12,693 bases of DNA from UBA6164 sp963979005 (GTDB lineage Bacteria > Patescibacteriota > Gracilibacteria > BD1-5 > UBA6164): contig CAXBVF010000029.1 of assembly GCA_963979005.1 (NCBI GenBank), forward strand, positions 1 through 12,693. Direction: 5' to 3'. Below the pieces are notes generated by a model. The model had not been told where the DNA came from, did no database searches, and worked only from the letters and a program-made list of their open reading frames with translations. Position numbers and translations under genes: made by a program. This document shows positions 9,973 to 12,693 of the stretch, piece by piece. Position 1 is the stretch's first letter; each line of letters begins with the position of its first letter.

Positions 9973-10000
9973 AGATATGTTGTTAATATTAATATATTTC

Positions 10001-10028
10001 ATTATATAAAATCATATAAAATACGCAA
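10001..10028 (-). promoter_or_regulatory. Putative promoter of the small exported protein gene
   Basis: On the minus strand, TTGCGT (10028-10023), a 16-base spacer and a perfect TATAAT (10006-10001) form a sigma-70-type promoter. The -10 box overlaps the upstream ATG at 10000-10002, so a transcript from it would begin after that codon. This supports translation from the ATG at 9970-9972. It would let the small gene be expressed independently of the Wzy-like gene, whose stop is only 32 bases upstream of the alternative ATG. Confidence 0.5.
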
Positions 10029-10034
10029 ATTTGA

Positions 10035-11318
10035 CTATTGTTTTTTACTCTTATAAGAAAATAATCAAATAAATATAAAACTAAGTACAGCTAAATAAGT
10101 TGCTTCAAATATATGAAGAAAAACATTCATTACAAGTATTGCAATTAGCATTACAAATAGAGCTTTAGAGTTATTATAGAGCTTAGTTAATATAATAGTT
10201 AATATTGATACAAATAGTAAAAAATATATAATACCTCATTCTATTAATTGTTGTATAAACCAACTTTCGGGTATATAGTATTGTTCATCAATTTTTGTTT
10301 GTTTTTCAGTATATATACTTCTATATGCTGGTCATGCTTCGGCTAATCCTGATCATAATGGTTTTTCTAAAAATCTATCAATTCATATTTCCATTCTATC
10401 AAAGTGTCCTGTAGTAGATGAAGTCCTTAGGAATATATTTTCTACTTTTTCACTGAATATAAATAGTAATCATCCTGTTAATATTATAAAAAGTGCTATT
10501 CATGCTATTAATTGTTTTTTGTATTTATTGTAAATACATTTTATATTCAATAAAAATAATAATCATAATCCTGAAAATATTCATAATAGAGCACTTCTAG
10601 AGTAGGTTATAATTACTAAGCCAAATAGAAAAACTAAAATTAATATGATATGATATTCTAGTTTTTTCTTTGCAAATTGTATTAATAAAGAAGCATAAAA
10701 AATAAGATAAAAAGCCATTTGATTTGGTCAATCAAAAATTCATTGAAACCTTTTAATTCCTGAATTTTCTAATCAATGATATGTAGGGATACTTCAGTTA
10801 TAGGTCCAACTACTTATATAGTCAGTAAATCCAAAAGCGAGTAAGGCCTTTTCTCATAATCTAAACTTAATTAATATTGAGAATAATAACGAAATAGTTC
10901 AACTATAGATAAATAATCTTACTAAGCTTTTTTTAGTTACTGTTAAAAATTGTTTTCAGTGTTTAAATATCAAAAATACTATAAAAAATATATAATCATA
11001 TCTTCAACCATAAACAATACTATTTAATCAGAGTCAGTTATAAAAAGTTATTATTATTCAATATCCAATGTATCAAAATATCAAATAATCTAGTATATCA
11101 AATTTCGGAAGAATTTTCTTTTTTATAAACTCGTATACTAAACTAAAAAACAAAAGTACAATTATAAGCTCTTTTATATAAAATCATGCTTTATTAATTC
11201 ATACTTCTACACTAAAATATACTGCCAAAAATACGTAGAAAGGCAGAACAATTATCAGAAATTGTGTAAGTAGGGTAAATATATTATTTTTAAATATTTT
11301 TTTCATTTTTTTATACAT
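10035..11318 (-). CDS. Wzy/O-antigen-ligase-family polytopic membrane protein
   Basis: With UGA as Gly the frame gives 427 residues, normal for the family. It is hydrophobic throughout, with roughly ten or more membrane segments by eye. Family landmarks are KRFQGIFDGPNQMAFYLIFY (about 189-208), the R-x-x-G-x-F-x-x-P-N motif of this superfamily; ITYSRSALLGIF (Ser240-Arg241); then EKPLGSGLAEAGPAYR (about 318-333) opening the large extracytoplasmic loop; and IPESWFIQQLIEGGIIYF, the conserved E-S-x-x-x-Q-x-x-x-E-x-G before the last helices. Members polymerise glycan repeat units (Wzy), ligate glycan to lipid A (WaaL) or transfer glycan to protein. Which one cannot be decided here. The start is the ATG at 11316-11318; another in-frame ATG is at 11304-11306, and neither has a Shine-Dalgarno. 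It lies 100 bases after the GT4 gene on the same strand. Confidence 0.85.
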
Positions 11319-11418
11319 TATTGTAATTAAATATATTTTTATTATTTTTCAAAAGCGGTTTTAAAAGTTCAATTATTAATTTTAGCCTTTCACCGATCTC
11401 AAAATAATAAAACTATAT
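11319..11418. other. Intergenic spacer between GT4 and Wzy-like genes
   Basis: This is a 100-base AT-rich gap with no gene and no convincing hairpin terminator. Without a terminator, cotranscription of the two glycan genes is possible. No clear ribosome binding site precedes the Wzy-like start. Confidence 0.5.
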
Positions 11419-12552
11419 TTAAATATCATCAACTAAATTTTTAATCTTTTTTTCAAATATTTTTTCTGAAAATAAATCAGCTTGTTTTTTACAATTTTCC
11501 TCAGAGAAATCTCAATTTTTATTTTTTTTATCAAATTTTTTAAATTTTTCTATAAAATCAGCTCAATTTTTATCATTGAAGAATTCTCAGGTAGTTCATT
11601 CTAAAACTGTTTCAAGCAATCATCATCATTTATAAGCAAATACAGGTTTTCAGGCTGCCATTACTTCTATAGGAACTATTCAAAAATCTTCTTCTCCAGG
11701 AAATATTAATCAATTACTCTTTTGTACTAATCCAACTAGTTCATCTCAATATTTCGCTCATGTAAATAGTATATTTTTATTAGATTTACTTGCGAGATTA
11801 AACTTTAATTCTCATTCTCATATAATTACTAAATTTTTATCTGACATTTTATTAAATCAATCTATAGCTATTTCTATATTTTTGAACTCAGTTAATGCTG
11901 ATATAATTATATAATAATTAGTAAATTTAATCTTATTTTTTACTTTTTTATTAAATCTTGATGTCTCAACTGGAGGATAAACTACCGTAGAGTTTTTTCT
12001 ATAATATTTTGTAATTCTATCCTGAGTATTTGAAGAATTTGCTAGATTTATATCAGATCTTTTTGATGCAATGTAATCCCATTGTCTAAGTTTAAGGAAT
12101 AATTTATTTATAGGATATGATAAAAACCATTTTTTATATCATTTATTTAATCATAAATCTTTTTTGTATTCATTTGTCCAGTCCCACATATATCTTGCAG
12201 GAGAATGATAATAAACTATAAATTTTGTATTAGGCTTTGTTATTGCTCCATGTGCAAATCAACTAGAAGAACATAATACAACATCATATTCAGAAAAATC
12301 TAATTGTTCTACTGCTTTTGACATAAAAGGAAGACAAAATCTTTGTTTTTTAGTCAGATTATAAAGCTTCTGGGTAAATAAATCAAAAACCTGAGAATTT
12401 ATTTTATTTTTTGGAAATATATTAGAGCATTTTTTTTCATCATAAATAAGCGTAAATATATCAGCTTTAGGATACATTTTACACCAATTTTCTACTACTT
12501 TTTCAGCTCCACCAAGCTTAACGAACATTTCATGTAATATAGCGATTTTCAA
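11419..12552 (-). CDS. GT4-family glycosyltransferase
   Basis: 377 residues, the usual size for a GT-B fold family 4 enzyme, which moves a sugar from an activated nucleotide donor to a lipid-linked or protein-linked acceptor on the cytoplasmic side. The N-terminus MKIAILHEMFVKLGGAEKVV has the acceptor-side GGAE motif (14-17). YYHSPARYMWDW (114-125) matches the H-x-P-x-R-Y-x-W-D motif of many GT4 mannosyl/rhamnosyl-type enzymes. VVYPPVETSRF opens the donor domain. EDFGIVPIE (288-296) is the E-x7-E donor site, followed by AAGKPVFAYKGGGLLETVLE (300-319). Glycines 291, 301 and 309-311 are all UGA codons and are the expected family residues, so the code assignment is firm. The start is TTG (12550-12552), since no in-frame ATG lies upstream and the protein begins exactly where homologues begin. 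No Shine-Dalgarno is visible. Sugar and acceptor are unknown. Confidence 0.9.
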
Positions 12553-12693
12553 TTTTTTAAATTTAACTAATACAAGTTTTTGTCTATTTGTCTTTCTAAA
12601 TATAATTATTTTTTGGAAAAAATGAATTTTATGTTAAAATTTCTTGTAAATAATTTCTAATTTGCTTGAAAAAATGTTAAAAAAATGTTCACT
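12553..12693. other. Upstream region of the GT4 gene
   Basis: This 141-base AT-rich stretch has no complete gene. For the minus-strand GT4 gene only a weak -10-like TATATT with a poor -35 could be picked out, and there is no Shine-Dalgarno before its TTG start. The right end may hold the first codons of a divergent gene. Confidence 0.4.
12613..12640 (+). promoter_or_regulatory. Possible divergent promoter pointing out of the window
   Basis: On the plus strand TTGGAA (12613-12618), a 16-base spacer and TAAAAT (12635-12640) resemble a sigma-70 promoter. An ATG at 12674-12676, about 34 bases after the -10 box, begins a frame reading MLKKCS up to the edge. This could be the start of a divergent gene, but only 20 bases of it are seen. 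In such AT-rich DNA the match may be chance. Confidence 0.3.

Overview
The window is very AT-rich and can only be read sensibly if UGA encodes glycine (translation table 25). Under that code one reading frame runs from the left edge to a TAA at 9567-9569, with about 180 in-frame UGA codons by hand count. Two downstream enzymes regain their family glycine motifs only with UGA read as Gly. This code is known from the CPR (Patescibacteria) lineages Absconditabacteria (SR1) and Gracilibacteria (BD1-5), so the DNA very likely comes from one of them. The window alone does not say which.

Left three quarters (1-9569, + strand): a single giant gene, truncated at its 5' end, encoding at least 3188 residues. 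It is an acidic, Asn/Asp-rich mosaic of extracellular-type modules: Ig-like beta domains, three consecutive FG-GAP/VCBS-like calcium loops, a DUF11-like beta domain, two thrombospondin-type-3-like calcium loops, an unusual Gly/Cys-rich module, helical stretches around a proline ladder, a fourth calcium loop, and further beta-rich C-terminal sequence. No C-terminal membrane anchor or sorting motif is visible. It is best seen as a surface or secreted giant protein, perhaps for contact with host cells. That role is inference.

Centre (9585-9614): a perfect 30-bp palindrome with A and T tails separates the giant gene from convergent minus-strand genes and probably terminates transcription from both sides.

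Right quarter (minus strand, in transcription order): a GT4 glycosyltransferase (12552-11419), a Wzy/O-antigen-ligase-family membrane protein (11318-10035) and a small exported protein (9972-9619, probably with its own promoter). The first two suggest assembly of a surface glycan or glycosylation of surface proteins. Their position beside a giant surface protein fits a cell-envelope locus, but a functional link is not shown. The last 140 bases hold the 5' region of the glycosyltransferase and a possible divergent promoter pointing out of the window. No tRNA, rRNA, CRISPR array or insertion sequence was recognised.
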